DNA of 64,000 nt from Marinomonas atlantica (lineage in GTDB: Bacteria > Pseudomonadota > Gammaproteobacteria > Pseudomonadales > Marinomonadaceae). Shown in pieces: positions 30,003-40,875 of this stretch; within the stretch, counting starts at the first letter, position 1, and each line of letters opens with the position of its first letter. The notes beneath the pieces are model-generated. The model ran no database searches. It was given only the letters and a program-made list of their open reading frames with translations, and was not told where the DNA came from. The position numbers and the translations under genes are program-made. The stretch is from the NCBI RefSeq assembly GCF_001639725.1, contig NZ_LTAW01000007.1, positions 62,001-126,000 on the forward strand. The letters are read 5' to 3'.

Positions 30003-30599
30003 ATGAGTCAAAGCGGCGTGAATGAAGGCCGTCGTCGATTTCTACTGGGTGCAACCAGCGCAATAGGCGCAGTGGGTGCAGTAGGGATTGCAACGCCTTT
30101 TGTTGCCTCATGGAATCCAAGTGCTAAAGCGAAAGCGGCTGGGGCACCGGTGAAGGCCGATATTAGTAAATTAGAAGTGGGTCAGCAAATGATCGTGGAG
30201 TGGCGTGGTCAGCCTGTATGGGTTGTTCGTCGTTCTAAGGAAGCAGTTGCAGATTTGTCCAAATTAAATGATCAATTAGCGGATCCAGAATCTGCTGTTG
30301 AGCAGCAGCCAGAGTACACGCAAAACGAATACCGCTCAATTAATCCTGAGTTCGCTGTTTTGTTAGGGATTTGTACACACCTTGGTTGTTCTCCTACCTA
30401 TCGACCAGAAGTTGCCCCGGAAGATCTTGGTGATAACTGGTTGGGTGGTTTTTTATGCCCATGTCATGGTTCGCGTTTTGATCTCGCAGGCCGAGTTTAC
30501 AAGGGGGTCCCTGCGCCAACTAACCTTGTTGTGCCGCCGCACCGTTTCCTTAGTGATGCGGTCATTGAAGTTGGTGTCGATACTGGAGGTAACGCGTAA
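30003..30599 (+). CDS. petA: Ubiquinol-cytochrome c reductase Rieske iron-sulfur subunit
   Basis: 2Fe-2S subunit of the cytochrome bc1 complex, transferring electrons from ubiquinol to cytochrome c1. From ATG 30003 (GGGAGAG upstream) the product has 198 residues. A twin-arginine signal-anchor (RRRFLLGATSA) is followed by the Rieske domain with cluster ligands in CTHLGCSP and CPCHGSRFD. An upstream in-frame ATG at 29958 lacks support. It overlaps petB by one base. Confidence 0.97.
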   Translation: MSQSGVNEGRRRFLLGATSAIGAVGAVGIATPFVASWNPSAKAKAAGAPVKADISKLEVGQQMIVEWRGQPVWVVRRSKEAVADLSKLNDQLADPESAVEQQPEYTQNEYRSINPEFAVLLGICTHLGCSPTYRPEVAPEDLGDNWLGGFLCPCHGSRFDLAGRVYKGVPAPTNLVVPPHRFLSDAVIEVGVDTGGNA

Positions 30600-31834
30600 T
30601 GGCTGTTATGAAAAACTTCATGGCGTGGGTGGATGCTCGTCTTCCAGTGACTCAGGCCTTCGAAAAACACATGAGCAAGTATTACGCACCTAAGAACCTA
30701 AACGTTCTTTATTTGTTTGGTGTGTTGTCTTTATTGGTATTGGTTAATCAACTACTAACAGGTGTTTGGTTGACGATGAGTTATAACCCATCGGCTGAAG
30801 GCGCATTTGCTTCAGTAGAATACATCATGCGTGATGTAGAATATGGTTGGTTGATTCGTTACATGCATTCAACAGGCGCGTCAGCGTTCTTCGTGGTTGT
30901 ATATCTGCATATGTTTCGTGGCCTTTTGTATGGCTCTTATCAAAAACCGCGAGAATTGGTGTGGTTGTTTGGTATGGCGATTTACTTGGCGTTAATGGCT
31001 GAGGCATTCATGGGTTATTTGTTACCATGGGGGCAGATGTCTTACTGGGGTGCTCAGGTAATCATTTCTTTGTTCAGTGCTATTCCAATGATCGGTCCAG
31101 ACTTGGCACAATGGGTTCGCGGCGACTACTTGATCTCAGGTATCACACTGAACCGTTTCTTCTCATTGCATGTCATAGCATTACCTTTGGTGTTGGTTGC
31201 TTTGGTTGTTCTGCACTTGTTAGCACTTCATCATGTGGGTTCAAACAACCCTAAAGGTGTTGATATTAAGAAACATAAAGATGAAAACGGCATTCCTCTA
31301 GATGGTATTCCCTTCCATCCATTTTATACAGTGCATGACATTGTGGGTGTGGCGGTGTTCTTATTTGTCTTCTGTAGTGTGGTTTTCTTCTTCCCTGAAA
31401 TGGGTGGTTATTTTCTTGAAAAGCCTAATTTTGAAGCGGCTAACGCCTTAAAGACACCTGCGCATATTGCACCTGTTTGGTACTTCACGCCGTTCTATGC
31501 CATTTTGCGTGCGGTAACGTATCCGCTATTTGGTCTTGATGCTAAGTTCTGGGGTGTGGTTGCAATGGGCGGCGCAATTGCCATTCTGTTTGTGTTGCCT
31601 TGGTTGGATCGTAGTCCGGTTAAGTCAATGCTTTATAAAGGATGGATGAGTAAAATCGCATTGCTTTTATTCTGCATCAGCTTCGTGATGTTGGGTGTGT
31701 TGGGTGTGTTGCCATCAACTGAAAGTCGCACAACGATGGCACAGTTAGCATCCGTCGTTTACTTCGCGTACTTTATTTTGATGCCGTTTTATACCAAGTG
31801 GGAAAGCACTAAACCGGTTCCAGAGAGGGTTTAA
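30599..31834 (+). CDS. petB: Ubiquinol-cytochrome c reductase cytochrome b subunit
   Basis: Quinone-binding, di-heme membrane subunit of complex III. 411 residues with eight or more hydrophobic helices; heme-ligand histidines are in RYMHSTGASAFF and YLHMFRGLLYGSY and in the later SLHVIALPL and LHLLALHHVGSNNP. The Qo-site sequence P-E-W seen in many species appears as PVWYFTPFYA. Standard middle gene of petABC. Confidence 0.97.
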   Translation: MAVMKNFMAWVDARLPVTQAFEKHMSKYYAPKNLNVLYLFGVLSLLVLVNQLLTGVWLTMSYNPSAEGAFASVEYIMRDVEYGWLIRYMHSTGASAFFVVVYLHMFRGLLYGSYQKPRELVWLFGMAIYLALMAEAFMGYLLPWGQMSYWGAQVIISLFSAIPMIGPDLAQWVRGDYLISGITLNRFFSLHVIALPLVLVALVVLHLLALHHVGSNNPKGVDIKKHKDENGIPLDGIPFHPFYTVHDIVGVAVFLFVFCSVVFFFPEMGGYFLEKPNFEAANALKTPAHIAPVWYFTPFYAILRAVTYPLFGLDAKFWGVVAMGGAIAILFVLPWLDRSPVKSMLYKGWMSKIALLLFCISFVMLGVLGVLPSTESRTTMAQLASVVYFAYFILMPFYTKWESTKPVPERV

Positions 31835-31836
31835 CC

Positions 31837-32619
31837 ATGAAAAAGATTTTCGCAACTGTGACGCTAATGTTTGCGTCGGCGTTGGCTCTCGCTTCAGGTG
31901 GATCAAGTGTACACCTTGAGCATATGGCTCCGGATTTGCATGACAAAGCGTCTCTACAGCGTGGTATGCAGGTTTTCACTAATTACTGTGCCGGTTGTCA
32001 CGAAATGGGTTATGCCCGTTATGAGCGAGCCGCAACAGATTTAGGTATTCCGGCAGATATCTTTGAACAAAACCTTCTGCCTTCTGGTAAGAAGATTGGC
32101 GAATTGATGACGAATTCAATGGATGCTGACGATGCTAAGAACTGGTTTGGTGCGACGCCACCAGATCTGACGCTTGAGGCGCGCCTGCGTGGTCATGATT
32201 GGGTATACACTTACTTAAAGTCTTTCTATGAAGATGAGACGCGTCCATGGGGAGTGAATAATGCAATCTTCCCGAGTGTCGGGATGCCAAACGTGCTTGA
32301 GCATCTACAAGGTGTGCGTCACATGACGTGTGCACAAGCTCCATCTTTGGATGAGCACGGCAAGCCAAAATTTGATACACTTACAGGTGATATCTTAACT
32401 GAAGAGCAATGTAACGTTGTGGTTCAAAAGACTGAAGGGCAATTGTCCGAAGAGGAATTTGACCAAGTTGCTTACGATGTTACAAATTTCTTAGTATATA
32501 TGGGTGAGCCAAGCCGTCTACAGGCTGAATCATTAGGTATAAAAGTGTTACTATTCATTGTTCTATTTGGTATCTTCGCATATCTATTGAACAAAGAATA
32601 CTGGCGCGAAATTCACTAA
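31837..32619 (+). CDS. petC: Ubiquinol-cytochrome c reductase cytochrome c1 subunit
   Basis: Periplasmic c-type heme subunit anchored by a C-terminal helix. 260 residues: signal peptide (IFATVTLMFASALALA), heme site CAGCHEMGY, methionine ligand region around GMPNVLEHLQG, and the C-terminal anchor VLLFIVLFGIFAYLL. It starts three bases after petB. A double hairpin follows. Confidence 0.96.
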   Translation: MKKIFATVTLMFASALALASGGSSVHLEHMAPDLHDKASLQRGMQVFTNYCAGCHEMGYARYERAATDLGIPADIFEQNLLPSGKKIGELMTNSMDADDAKNWFGATPPDLTLEARLRGHDWVYTYLKSFYEDETRPWGVNNAIFPSVGMPNVLEHLQGVRHMTCAQAPSLDEHGKPKFDTLTGDILTEEQCNVVVQKTEGQLSEEEFDQVAYDVTNFLVYMGEPSRLQAESLGIKVLLFIVLFGIFAYLLNKEYWREIH

Positions 32620-32640
32620 TGAACAGCTGAGTTTTGCTCG

Positions 32641-32667
32641 AAATGTCCCTCCCGTGGAGGGACATTT
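32641..32667 (+). terminator. Hairpin after petC
   Basis: Perfect 12-base-pair stem AAATGTCCCTCC / GGAGGGACATTT with loop CGT, without a strong T run. It may protect the 3' end or aid the terminator just downstream. Confidence 0.55.
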
Positions 32668-32687
32668 ACACAATAGTTTGTTAAGTT

Positions 32688-32706
32688 AACCCCTTTATGG
32701 GGTTTT
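32688..32706 (+). terminator. Second terminator hairpin between petC and sspA
   Basis: AACCCC-TTTAT-GGGGTTTT: a six-base-pair stem running into a T run, 27 bases before the sspA start. Confidence 0.6.
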
Positions 32707-32732
32707 CGTTGTTTATTGAATAGGGGTTATAC

Positions 32733-33365
32733 ATGGGTGTTATTGCAAAGCGCTCCTCAATGACGTTCTTCTCTGATGGAGAAGATCACTACAGCCATCG
32801 CGTACGTATTGTTTTGGCTGAAAAAGCGGTAACCGTAGATATTATTGATGTTGATCCTTTCAACAAGCCAGAGGAATTGGCTGATATTAACCCTTACAAC
32901 GAGTTGCCGGCACTGGTTGACCGTGAACTTGTTTTGTATGAACCAAACGTAATGATGGAATATTTGGATGAGCGTTTTCCGCATCCACCATTGCTACCAG
33001 TTTATCCGGTTGCACGTGCTGAAAGTCGTCTTTACATGTACCGCATTCAGCGTGACTGGGCGGTATTGGTTGATATTATATTGACAAGTAAAGACCGTGA
33101 GACAGTTGAAGCAGCTCAGAAAGAATTGCGTGAGAGCTTGGTAAGCGTATCGCCAATTTTTGAAGAAAAGCCTTACTTCATGAGTGAAGAATTCACGATT
33201 GTTGATTGCTGCCTTGCTCCAGTATTATGGCGTCTGCCAATACTAGGTGTTGATATTGAAAAATCTCAAGCGCCTGGTTTGTATAAATATATGGATCTGG
33301 TTTTTGAGCGTGAATCTTTCAAAGAAAGTCTTTCTGAGGCTGAACAAGAAATGCGCCTTGATTAA
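32733..33365 (+). CDS. sspA: Stringent starvation protein A
   Basis: Glutathione-S-transferase-fold protein that binds RNA polymerase and reprograms transcription in stationary phase and acid stress. 210 residues (E. coli 212). N-terminal thioredoxin-like half (MTFFSDGEDHYSHRVRIVLA) and the NPYNELPALVDRELVLYE segment are family hallmarks; it lacks a GST catalytic residue, as usual. The petABC-sspA-sspB order is conserved. Confidence 0.96.
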   Translation: MGVIAKRSSMTFFSDGEDHYSHRVRIVLAEKAVTVDIIDVDPFNKPEELADINPYNELPALVDRELVLYEPNVMMEYLDERFPHPPLLPVYPVARAESRLYMYRIQRDWAVLVDIILTSKDRETVEAAQKELRESLVSVSPIFEEKPYFMSEEFTIVDCCLAPVLWRLPILGVDIEKSQAPGLYKYMDLVFERESFKESLSEAEQEMRLD

Positions 33366-33382
33366 GGTGAATTACGAATAAC

Positions 33383-33410
33383 AAAAGGGGCATATTGCCC
33401 CTTTTATTTT
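33383..33410 (+). terminator. Terminator between sspA and sspB
   Basis: AAAAGGGGC-ATATT-GCCCCTTTT followed by ATTTTA. It ends 16 bases before the sspB ATG, so sspB would depend on read-through or on a promoter inside sspA. Confidence 0.75.
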
Positions 33411-33426
33411 ATCTGGAGTGCAAGTA

Positions 33427-33816
33427 ATGATTCCAAAGCGTTCTTATTTATTGAATGCAACCTATGAGTGGATTGCAGACAACGAGATGACGCCTTACCT
33501 ATTGGTAAATGCTGAATATGAAGGTGCGGTTGTACCGCTTGAGTTTGTGAAAGACGGACAAATCGTCTTAAACATCAGTATGAGTGCTGTGCGTCATTTG
33601 CATATTGATAAAGCAGGTGTTTCTTTTGAAGCACGTTTCAGTGGAAAGCCAATGCAGGTGTTTGTGCCGATGGCCGCCGCTGAAGCAATTTATGCGAAAG
33701 AGAATGGTGACGGGTTGGCGTTTCCGCCAGAAGATTTTGATGACGTGGCTCCGGAGCCAGAGCCTACGCCTCCAGCTCCACCTAAAAAAGGCTTCACACT
33801 AAAAGTTGTGAAATAA
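33427..33816 (+). CDS. sspB: ClpXP adaptor protein SspB
   Basis: Adaptor delivering ssrA-tagged proteins to ClpXP. ATG 33427 (129 residues) has GGAG at ideal distance; a GTG nine bases earlier is possible but less likely. The substrate-binding core (RSYLLNATYEWIADNEMTPY) is followed by a proline-rich flexible linker and the C-terminal ClpX-binding tail GFTLKVVK, equivalent to the LRVVK tail of E. coli SspB. Confidence 0.95.
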   Translation: MIPKRSYLLNATYEWIADNEMTPYLLVNAEYEGAVVPLEFVKDGQIVLNISMSAVRHLHIDKAGVSFEARFSGKPMQVFVPMAAAEAIYAKENGDGLAFPPEDFDDVAPEPEPTPPAPPKKGFTLKVVK

Positions 33817-33820
33817 CGCC

Positions 33821-34414
33821 TTAGTCATCGTAACCAAATAGCTGTCGTTCCAAAAGATCTACCAATGCGTGAACGACAGTTGTTTGTACCTCTTGAACGC
33901 GCGCTGTCCCTGTTAGGTTTATTTTTATTTCTGTATCATCTCGTGAAGTAAGTGACGATACGTTTTTAGCATCAGGTGTTGTCAACGCAACAATGCTCAT
34001 TTTGCGTTCATGTGCTGCCTGAATCGCCTGAATAATTGGTGACGTATTACCTTTATTTGCTACCACAAACAACACGTCACCAGGGTTACCCAGTGCTGTA
34101 ATCTGCTTTGAAAACACGTCGTGGTAACTGTCGTTATGAGTGATTGCGAGTAGAGCGTTGCCATTGCTGGTTAGAGAAATCGCAGGTAGGCCAGGGCGCT
34201 CACGATCCATACGGTCTAATAAGAGCGTGCTGAAATATTGCGAAATAAATGAGCCTGTACCATTTCCTATGGCAACGACCTTACCGCCATTTGCTATGCT
34301 GTTAAATAATACAATGCCTGCATGCTCTATGTGAGCGGGTAAGGTTTCTAAAGCATACTGTTGAGACTCAAAGCTTTGTGCGAATTGGGTATAAATGGCT
34401 TCTTGATAATCCAT
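33821..34414 (-). CDS. diaA: SIS-domain protein DiaA (GmhA-like DnaA initiator-associating protein)
   Basis: SIS-fold tetramer that promotes DnaA assembly at oriC; related to phosphoheptose isomerase GmhA. From ATG 34414 the product has 197 residues (E. coli DiaA 196). A longer frame from GTG 34447 overlaps yraN. The SIS motif region is VAIGNGTGSFISQYF with LTSNGNALLAITHND. The usual GmhA active-site pattern is not complete, supporting DiaA. It is downstream of yraN and lpoA, as in E. coli. Confidence 0.88.
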   Translation of the reverse strand: MDYQEAIYTQFAQSFESQQYALETLPAHIEHAGIVLFNSIANGGKVVAIGNGTGSFISQYFSTLLLDRMDRERPGLPAISLTSNGNALLAITHNDSYHDVFSKQITALGNPGDVLFVVANKGNTSPIIQAIQAAHERKMSIVALTTPDAKNVSSLTSRDDTEIKINLTGTARVQEVQTTVVHALVDLLERQLFGYDD

Positions 34415-34428
34415 AACAACTACTGTGT

Positions 34429-34800
34429 CTACACTGCTTGTAACCACTCAATATGATGTAAGTCTAAATAGCCATCTATGGCAATTACATCAATTTGGTA
34501 TTGGCTATGCTGCAGATTGTTTTTCATTAACCAATATTCTGCTGTTTTCAGAATTCGGCGATATTTTGTGGCTGTGATGCTTTCGCTAGCACTGCCTCGT
34601 GTGGCGTTGGCTCTGTAACGAACTTCAACAAATACGTAGTTAGATCGATGTTGCATAATCAAATCGACCTCACCAACACGTGAATGAAAATTTCGAGCGA
34701 TAGCAACATAACCTTGAGAAACCAAGAACTGTTCGGCTAAACGCTCTGCTTTCTCTCCATCAGAGTTCTTTTTTCTGGGCGAAATAACTTTCTTTAGCAT
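34429..34800 (-). CDS. yraN: UPF0102 family protein YraN
   Basis: Predicted nuclease-fold protein (endonuclease-like UPF0102) of 123 residues. Motifs are GEKAERLAEQFLVSQGY, the acidic pair in GEVDLIMQ and FVEVRYR, matching the PD-(D/E)XK pattern of the family. Biological role unknown. Its start overlaps the lpoA end by 41 bases, so translation is likely coupled. Confidence 0.92.
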   Translation of the reverse strand: MLKKVISPRKKNSDGEKAERLAEQFLVSQGYVAIARNFHSRVGEVDLIMQHRSNYVFVEVRYRANATRGSASESITATKYRRILKTAEYWLMKNNLQHSQYQIDVIAIDGYLDLHHIEWLQAV

Positions 34801-36589
34801 CGATAAGCTCTCCTTGCTTATACGTCACTATATTCGGGCGTCGATTAAAAATTCCATCATCATCTAACGTAATAATCCCAGTTCTTGCAGAAACTCGCGC
34901 TGACTTAACATTAGTAAACAAAGCTAATCGCTTAGCAAGTAAATAGCTGTCATTTCCCAGTGCCGTTAATCTTTGCAGGACAAATGGAATGTTATTTGCT
35001 TTCTTAGATGAATCAATAACCGCAGGTAACTCAGTAAAAATGATGCGTTCGATGTCTTCATTTTTAGTGGTCTGGCTTGGTGATTTATCATGTATCGTCT
35101 GAGAAGCTAATAAAGGAATATCTTCTGCAAAATAGAAATTTAACAGAGGGCGTATCTGTTTCGCGTCGTCCAGCTTACCAATAAAGTATACATAATCTAA
35201 ATCTTGGCGTGCCCGAGGTGTGGACTCAATATCTTGTTTTGTCCATTGACGAATTCGACGGATACGTGCCTCACTTTCATCCACTTGAAGCAATTTCTTA
35301 ACCGCTGAAGCCCGACCCGTAGGCGTGTCCTCATAAGAGATTGCGTTTAGCACAGGTAAGTTAAGCTCACTGGCAATTTCACGGAACTGATCACTTTGGC
35401 GTAAGGCCCAAGTAGGCTGCATGGATAGAACAGCAGAGTTTTGAGCACCTTCTTTTTTTGCAAAGGCCATAAGTGCACGTATATCGTCTCTTACGTTCAA
35501 TGAAAAATGATACAGATTTTTTACGATCGTATTACTTTCAAGTTGGTTCAGCGCAATGGTTGGCACATCCGTAACAAGGTTAGAAAGTTGAGCGACGTTC
35601 TGCTTTCGCAAAGGGCCTAAAATCGTTTCTGCACCACTAGCTAAGGCTACTTGATACGCTTCAGTAAAGGTATTAAAGGAATCCGTATCGATTATGTGTA
35701 GATCCGGTTGTACTGCTTTATTGGAGTAATATTGCTGTAAAATACCATCTAAAATCGCATCTGATGCGGCTTTTAATTCTTTGCTCATCGGTAGCATGAT
35801 GGCAACAGAGGTTGGCATGTGTTGCTCAAGTGACGCCATGATTTGGTAATCTATTGGCGGGTGCATTGAAGCAGGATGACCAGGGTTCTGTGCTTGCCAG
35901 AGGTTAAAATCTTGTACCTGCTGATCAACTGTTCGCACTTGATTGCGTAAAATATTTGACACTTGAAGCCAGCCATCAAGTAATGGGAAAGGGCTGCTTT
36001 CTAAGTAAGAAACTTCATTGTCTGTCAGATTTTGTATGGCCAGCCAAAGTTGTTGGCGGTTGGCTTCTTGCTGCTCAACAGGCAGCATCAAAGTAAGCTG
36101 CATATAATCTCTTACAGCACTTGGCCAACTGTCTAACGAAGACATGATCGCGGCATGGTGCTGTAACAATTTAATATTGTTCTCAGGTCGCTGCGCTATG
36201 GGCATTTGTCCTGCTTGACTCAGTACTTGTACTGCAAGCATAGGTACTTCAAGTGCAATAGCGACTTTGCTTAATTCAAGCAAGCCGCCAAACTTGGATG
36301 GTGTATTGAGGTTAATAACATGCGCTTCGAGAATCATACGAGCTTGAAGGTATTGCTCATCTTTAACTAAGGCCTGTGCAGCAGCAAGATAGTACGGAGC
36401 AGACTTTTCAGGACTAGACTGTTGTTTAGCCTGAGTTAGAGCAAACTCGTAATCAGATAGGTCACCTTGCTGCATTTGTTGTGCAATCACAGGACTCACA
36501 TTTGATGAGGAAGTTTCTATGGCACTACAGCCAATTAGAGACAATGTGACTAAGGATAATGGTATGATACGGGATCTAAACAAACTCAT
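34760..36589 (-). CDS. lpoA: Penicillin-binding protein activator LpoA
   Basis: Outer-membrane lipoprotein that activates the peptidoglycan synthase PBP1A. From ATG 36589 the product has 609 residues with a lipoprotein signal (LSLVTLSLIGCSAIE; lipidated cysteine in LIGC). An N-terminal TPR-like helical domain (about 25-245) is followed by a periplasmic-binding-protein-like domain (LppC). The longer frame to 36634 would hide the signal peptide. Diverges from rsmI across 35 bases. Confidence 0.93.
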   Translation of the reverse strand: MSLFRSRIIPLSLVTLSLIGCSAIETSSSNVSPVIAQQMQQGDLSDYEFALTQAKQQSSPEKSAPYYLAAAQALVKDEQYLQARMILEAHVINLNTPSKFGGLLELSKVAIALEVPMLAVQVLSQAGQMPIAQRPENNIKLLQHHAAIMSSLDSWPSAVRDYMQLTLMLPVEQQEANRQQLWLAIQNLTDNEVSYLESSPFPLLDGWLQVSNILRNQVRTVDQQVQDFNLWQAQNPGHPASMHPPIDYQIMASLEQHMPTSVAIMLPMSKELKAASDAILDGILQQYYSNKAVQPDLHIIDTDSFNTFTEAYQVALASGAETILGPLRKQNVAQLSNLVTDVPTIALNQLESNTIVKNLYHFSLNVRDDIRALMAFAKKEGAQNSAVLSMQPTWALRQSDQFREIASELNLPVLNAISYEDTPTGRASAVKKLLQVDESEARIRRIRQWTKQDIESTPRARQDLDYVYFIGKLDDAKQIRPLLNFYFAEDIPLLASQTIHDKSPSQTTKNEDIERIIFTELPAVIDSSKKANNIPFVLQRLTALGNDSYLLAKRLALFTNVKSARVSARTGIITLDDDGIFNRRPNIVTYKQGELIDAKESYFAQKKEL

Positions 36590-36624
36590 AAGCACGCAAT
36601 ACTTAAGCCGATAAAAGAGGAAAC

Positions 36625-37479
36625 ATGGTAACACAGTCTGATAATGATGTTAGAGGAACCTTCTACATTGTAGCGACCCCAATTGGTAATCTAGATGATT
36701 TTTCCGATCGTGCAAAACGAGTTTTACAAGAAGTTGACTTTATCGCTGCCGAAGACACGCGTCACAGTAAGCGTTTGATGAATCATTTTGGTATTGAGAC
36801 CCGACTATTTGCTTTGCACGACCACAACGAGCGTGACAAAGCCGCTTATATTTCTTCTTTACTAAAAGAAGGAAAAAGTGTCGCTTTAATCTCTGACGCT
36901 GGTACACCATTAATTTCCGACCCTGGCTACCACGTGGTTCATTTTTTACGTCAAGAAGGCCATAAAGTGACGCCTGTGCCTGGTGCGTCAGCGTTGATTA
37001 CCGCTTTGTGTGCATCGGGCTTACCCACGGACCGCTTCAGTTTTGTCGGTTTTCTGCCAGCCAAAAGTAAATCACGTCGAGATGAAATGTCGTCTTGGCT
37101 ACCCAGTCTCGGTACCGTCGTATTTTACGAATCGACACACCGTATTTTAGATTGTTTAGAAGATCTAAATACGGTGTGGGGAAACACAGTACAGGTTGCC
37201 TTGGCACGTGAATTAACGAAAACATTTGAGACGTTTTTATCCGGTTCTATTTCAGAAATTCAACGCATTTTACAAGAAGATAGCAACCAAACTCGTGGCG
37301 AATTTGTGATGATGGTTTCGCTTCCTGCTCAGCAAGAAGACAATTCTGAAGCTCTTAAAATACTAACAATATTGCTTAAAGAATTGCCAGTGAAACAAGC
37401 CGCAGCCTTGGCAGCAGAAATTACCGGTGAGAAGAAAAATGCTTTGTACAAACAAGCGCTGGTAATGAACGAATCCTAA
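36625..37479 (+). CDS. rsmI: 16S rRNA (cytidine-1402-2'-O)-methyltransferase RsmI
   Basis: SAM-dependent methyltransferase of the tetrapyrrole-methylase fold, modifying C1402 at the ribosomal P site. 284 residues; motifs IVATPIGNLDDFSDRA, AAEDTRHSKRLMNHF, ISDAGTPLISDPGY and PVPGASALITALCASGLP are characteristic. GAGGAAAC precedes the ATG. Divergent from lpoA, as in E. coli (yraL-lpoA). Confidence 0.97.
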   Translation: MVTQSDNDVRGTFYIVATPIGNLDDFSDRAKRVLQEVDFIAAEDTRHSKRLMNHFGIETRLFALHDHNERDKAAYISSLLKEGKSVALISDAGTPLISDPGYHVVHFLRQEGHKVTPVPGASALITALCASGLPTDRFSFVGFLPAKSKSRRDEMSSWLPSLGTVVFYESTHRILDCLEDLNTVWGNTVQVALARELTKTFETFLSGSISEIQRILQEDSNQTRGEFVMMVSLPAQQEDNSEALKILTILLKELPVKQAAALAAEITGEKKNALYKQALVMNES

Positions 37480-37546
37480 TCTGCTAAATTAACGAACACC
37501 GTTTGGGAGTTTACAGCAACGTCTAAACGCGTATACTGATGCACAA

Positions 37547-37634
37547 CTTGTCGGAGTGCCTTAATTGGCTGAGATCGCATTATAGTGCGGGATCCGCAGA
37601 ACCTGATCAGGCTAATACCTGCGAAGGGAACAAG
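37547..37634 (+). ncRNA. TPP (THI-element) riboswitch
   Basis: All conserved THI-box blocks are present in order: P1 strand CTTGTC with GGAGTGCC, CTGAGA (37569-37574), a P3 hairpin CGCA...TGCG, GAACCTGATC (37599-37608), and GCGAAGGGAA followed by ACAAG closing P1. It binds thiamine pyrophosphate and turns down the thiC operon when TPP is plentiful. It lies 143 bases before the thiC ATG. Confidence 0.96.
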
Positions 37635-37708
37635 AAATCATCTTTTCTTTTCTGCTGAAATTAGTGTTGTTTGCCTCACCTAATCAAGGGAAGGCCAAAA
37701 AACAACCT

Positions 37709-39738
<2,030 letters not shown>

Positions 39739-40875
39739 ATGACCGCTACCGACATGATGACGATTGCCTATACTGATGCAGGCTTTGGGTCTTCTGTGCT
39801 TAAGAGCACCCACCACCTAGAGTGTTGGGTGTGTCACTCAAAAACAGAAGCCATTCGAATTGAGTCAAGTGACGCGGGCGTAACACTGGCCACGCCCACG
39901 GAAACTTGGCAATTCGTCAACGAACTCGATACCGCCAATGTCGTGTACCAAGCGCGCTGTGAAGGCCACGATGTGTGGGTGAAATGGTTGCAAGACGATC
40001 GCATTGCGCATTTTTCGGCCCCCGCATTGGGAACGATTCACGTCAACGATGTGGCCGTAGCATTGGCGTGTTTTATTGCGCGAGGCTACGAGCATTTGGA
40101 TGCGATGACCTTAGCGTTGGCGTGGTTAACTCAGCAGGCACAAGGGGCAGGTAGTGCGTGGCCAACCGACAAACGTTGGTTTCCCAATACGTCATTTGAA
40201 AACGATCACCAACTACCTGAGACAGGGCAGTTTGCGTCAATAGAGACGGTACTGTTTACTTTGTATCCAGTCGTTGACAGTGTTGAGTGGTTAGCGCTGG
40301 TGTTAGAGCAAGGCGTCACCACGGCACAGTTACGCATCAAAGATCCAGAAGACCCTGAACTCACCGTCAAAATTCAACAGGCTATTGCGTTAGGCCAACA
40401 GTATGGTACTCAAGTCTTCATCAACGACTATTGGCAATTAGCGATTGAACTCGGCGCTTACGGGGTACATTTGGGTCAAGAAGACATCGAAGTGGCCAAC
40501 TTAACCGCGATCCAGCAAGCGGGCGTACGCTTGGGCATCAGTACCCATGGCTACTTTGAAATCCTACGCGCCTTTAACCTTCAACCCAGCTACATTGCCT
40601 TGGGGCATATTTATCCAACCGTCACCAAAGACATGCCATCACAGCCTCAAGGGCTCACTCGACTGGGGCAATATGTGACGCTGATCGATGGTGCCTACCC
40701 AACAGTCGCCATCGGAGGCATCAACGCCGAGCGCTTACCCAAAGTCAAAGCGACGGGCGTGGATTCGGTGGCACTGGTCACCGCGATCACCCGTGCGGAC
40801 GATCCTCAAGCCGCCACCCGCACCTTACTCAATCAAGTCGTGCAAGGAGAACATTATGCAGCTCTATGTGAATGA
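39739..40875 (+). CDS. thiE: Thiamine-phosphate synthase ThiE with N-terminal ThiD-like remnant
   Basis: ThiE joins HMP-PP and thiazole phosphate to thiamine phosphate. 378 residues, far longer than a normal ThiE of about 210. The C-terminal part (about 168-378) is an intact ThiE barrel: QLRIKD, INDYWQLAIELGAYGVHLGQ, GHIYPTVTKDMPSQ and AIGGINAERL. The N-terminal part resembles the end of HMP-P kinase ThiD (VNDVAVALACFIARGYEHLD, then AMTLALAWLTQQA), but the kinase GTGC motif reads GTIH and most of the kinase is missing. It is probably a decayed ThiD domain. Overlaps thiS by 20 bases. Confidence 0.9.
   Translation: MTATDMMTIAYTDAGFGSSVLKSTHHLECWVCHSKTEAIRIESSDAGVTLATPTETWQFVNELDTANVVYQARCEGHDVWVKWLQDDRIAHFSAPALGTIHVNDVAVALACFIARGYEHLDAMTLALAWLTQQAQGAGSAWPTDKRWFPNTSFENDHQLPETGQFASIETVLFTLYPVVDSVEWLALVLEQGVTTAQLRIKDPEDPELTVKIQQAIALGQQYGTQVFINDYWQLAIELGAYGVHLGQEDIEVANLTAIQQAGVRLGISTHGYFEILRAFNLQPSYIALGHIYPTVTKDMPSQPQGLTRLGQYVTLIDGAYPTVAIGGINAERLPKVKATGVDSVALVTAITRADDPQAATRTLLNQVVQGEHYAALCE

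Noticed and set aside
37202-37220. TGGCAC resembling a sigma-54 -24 element
   Set aside because: It lies inside rsmI, the -12 part does not match and no gene start follows.
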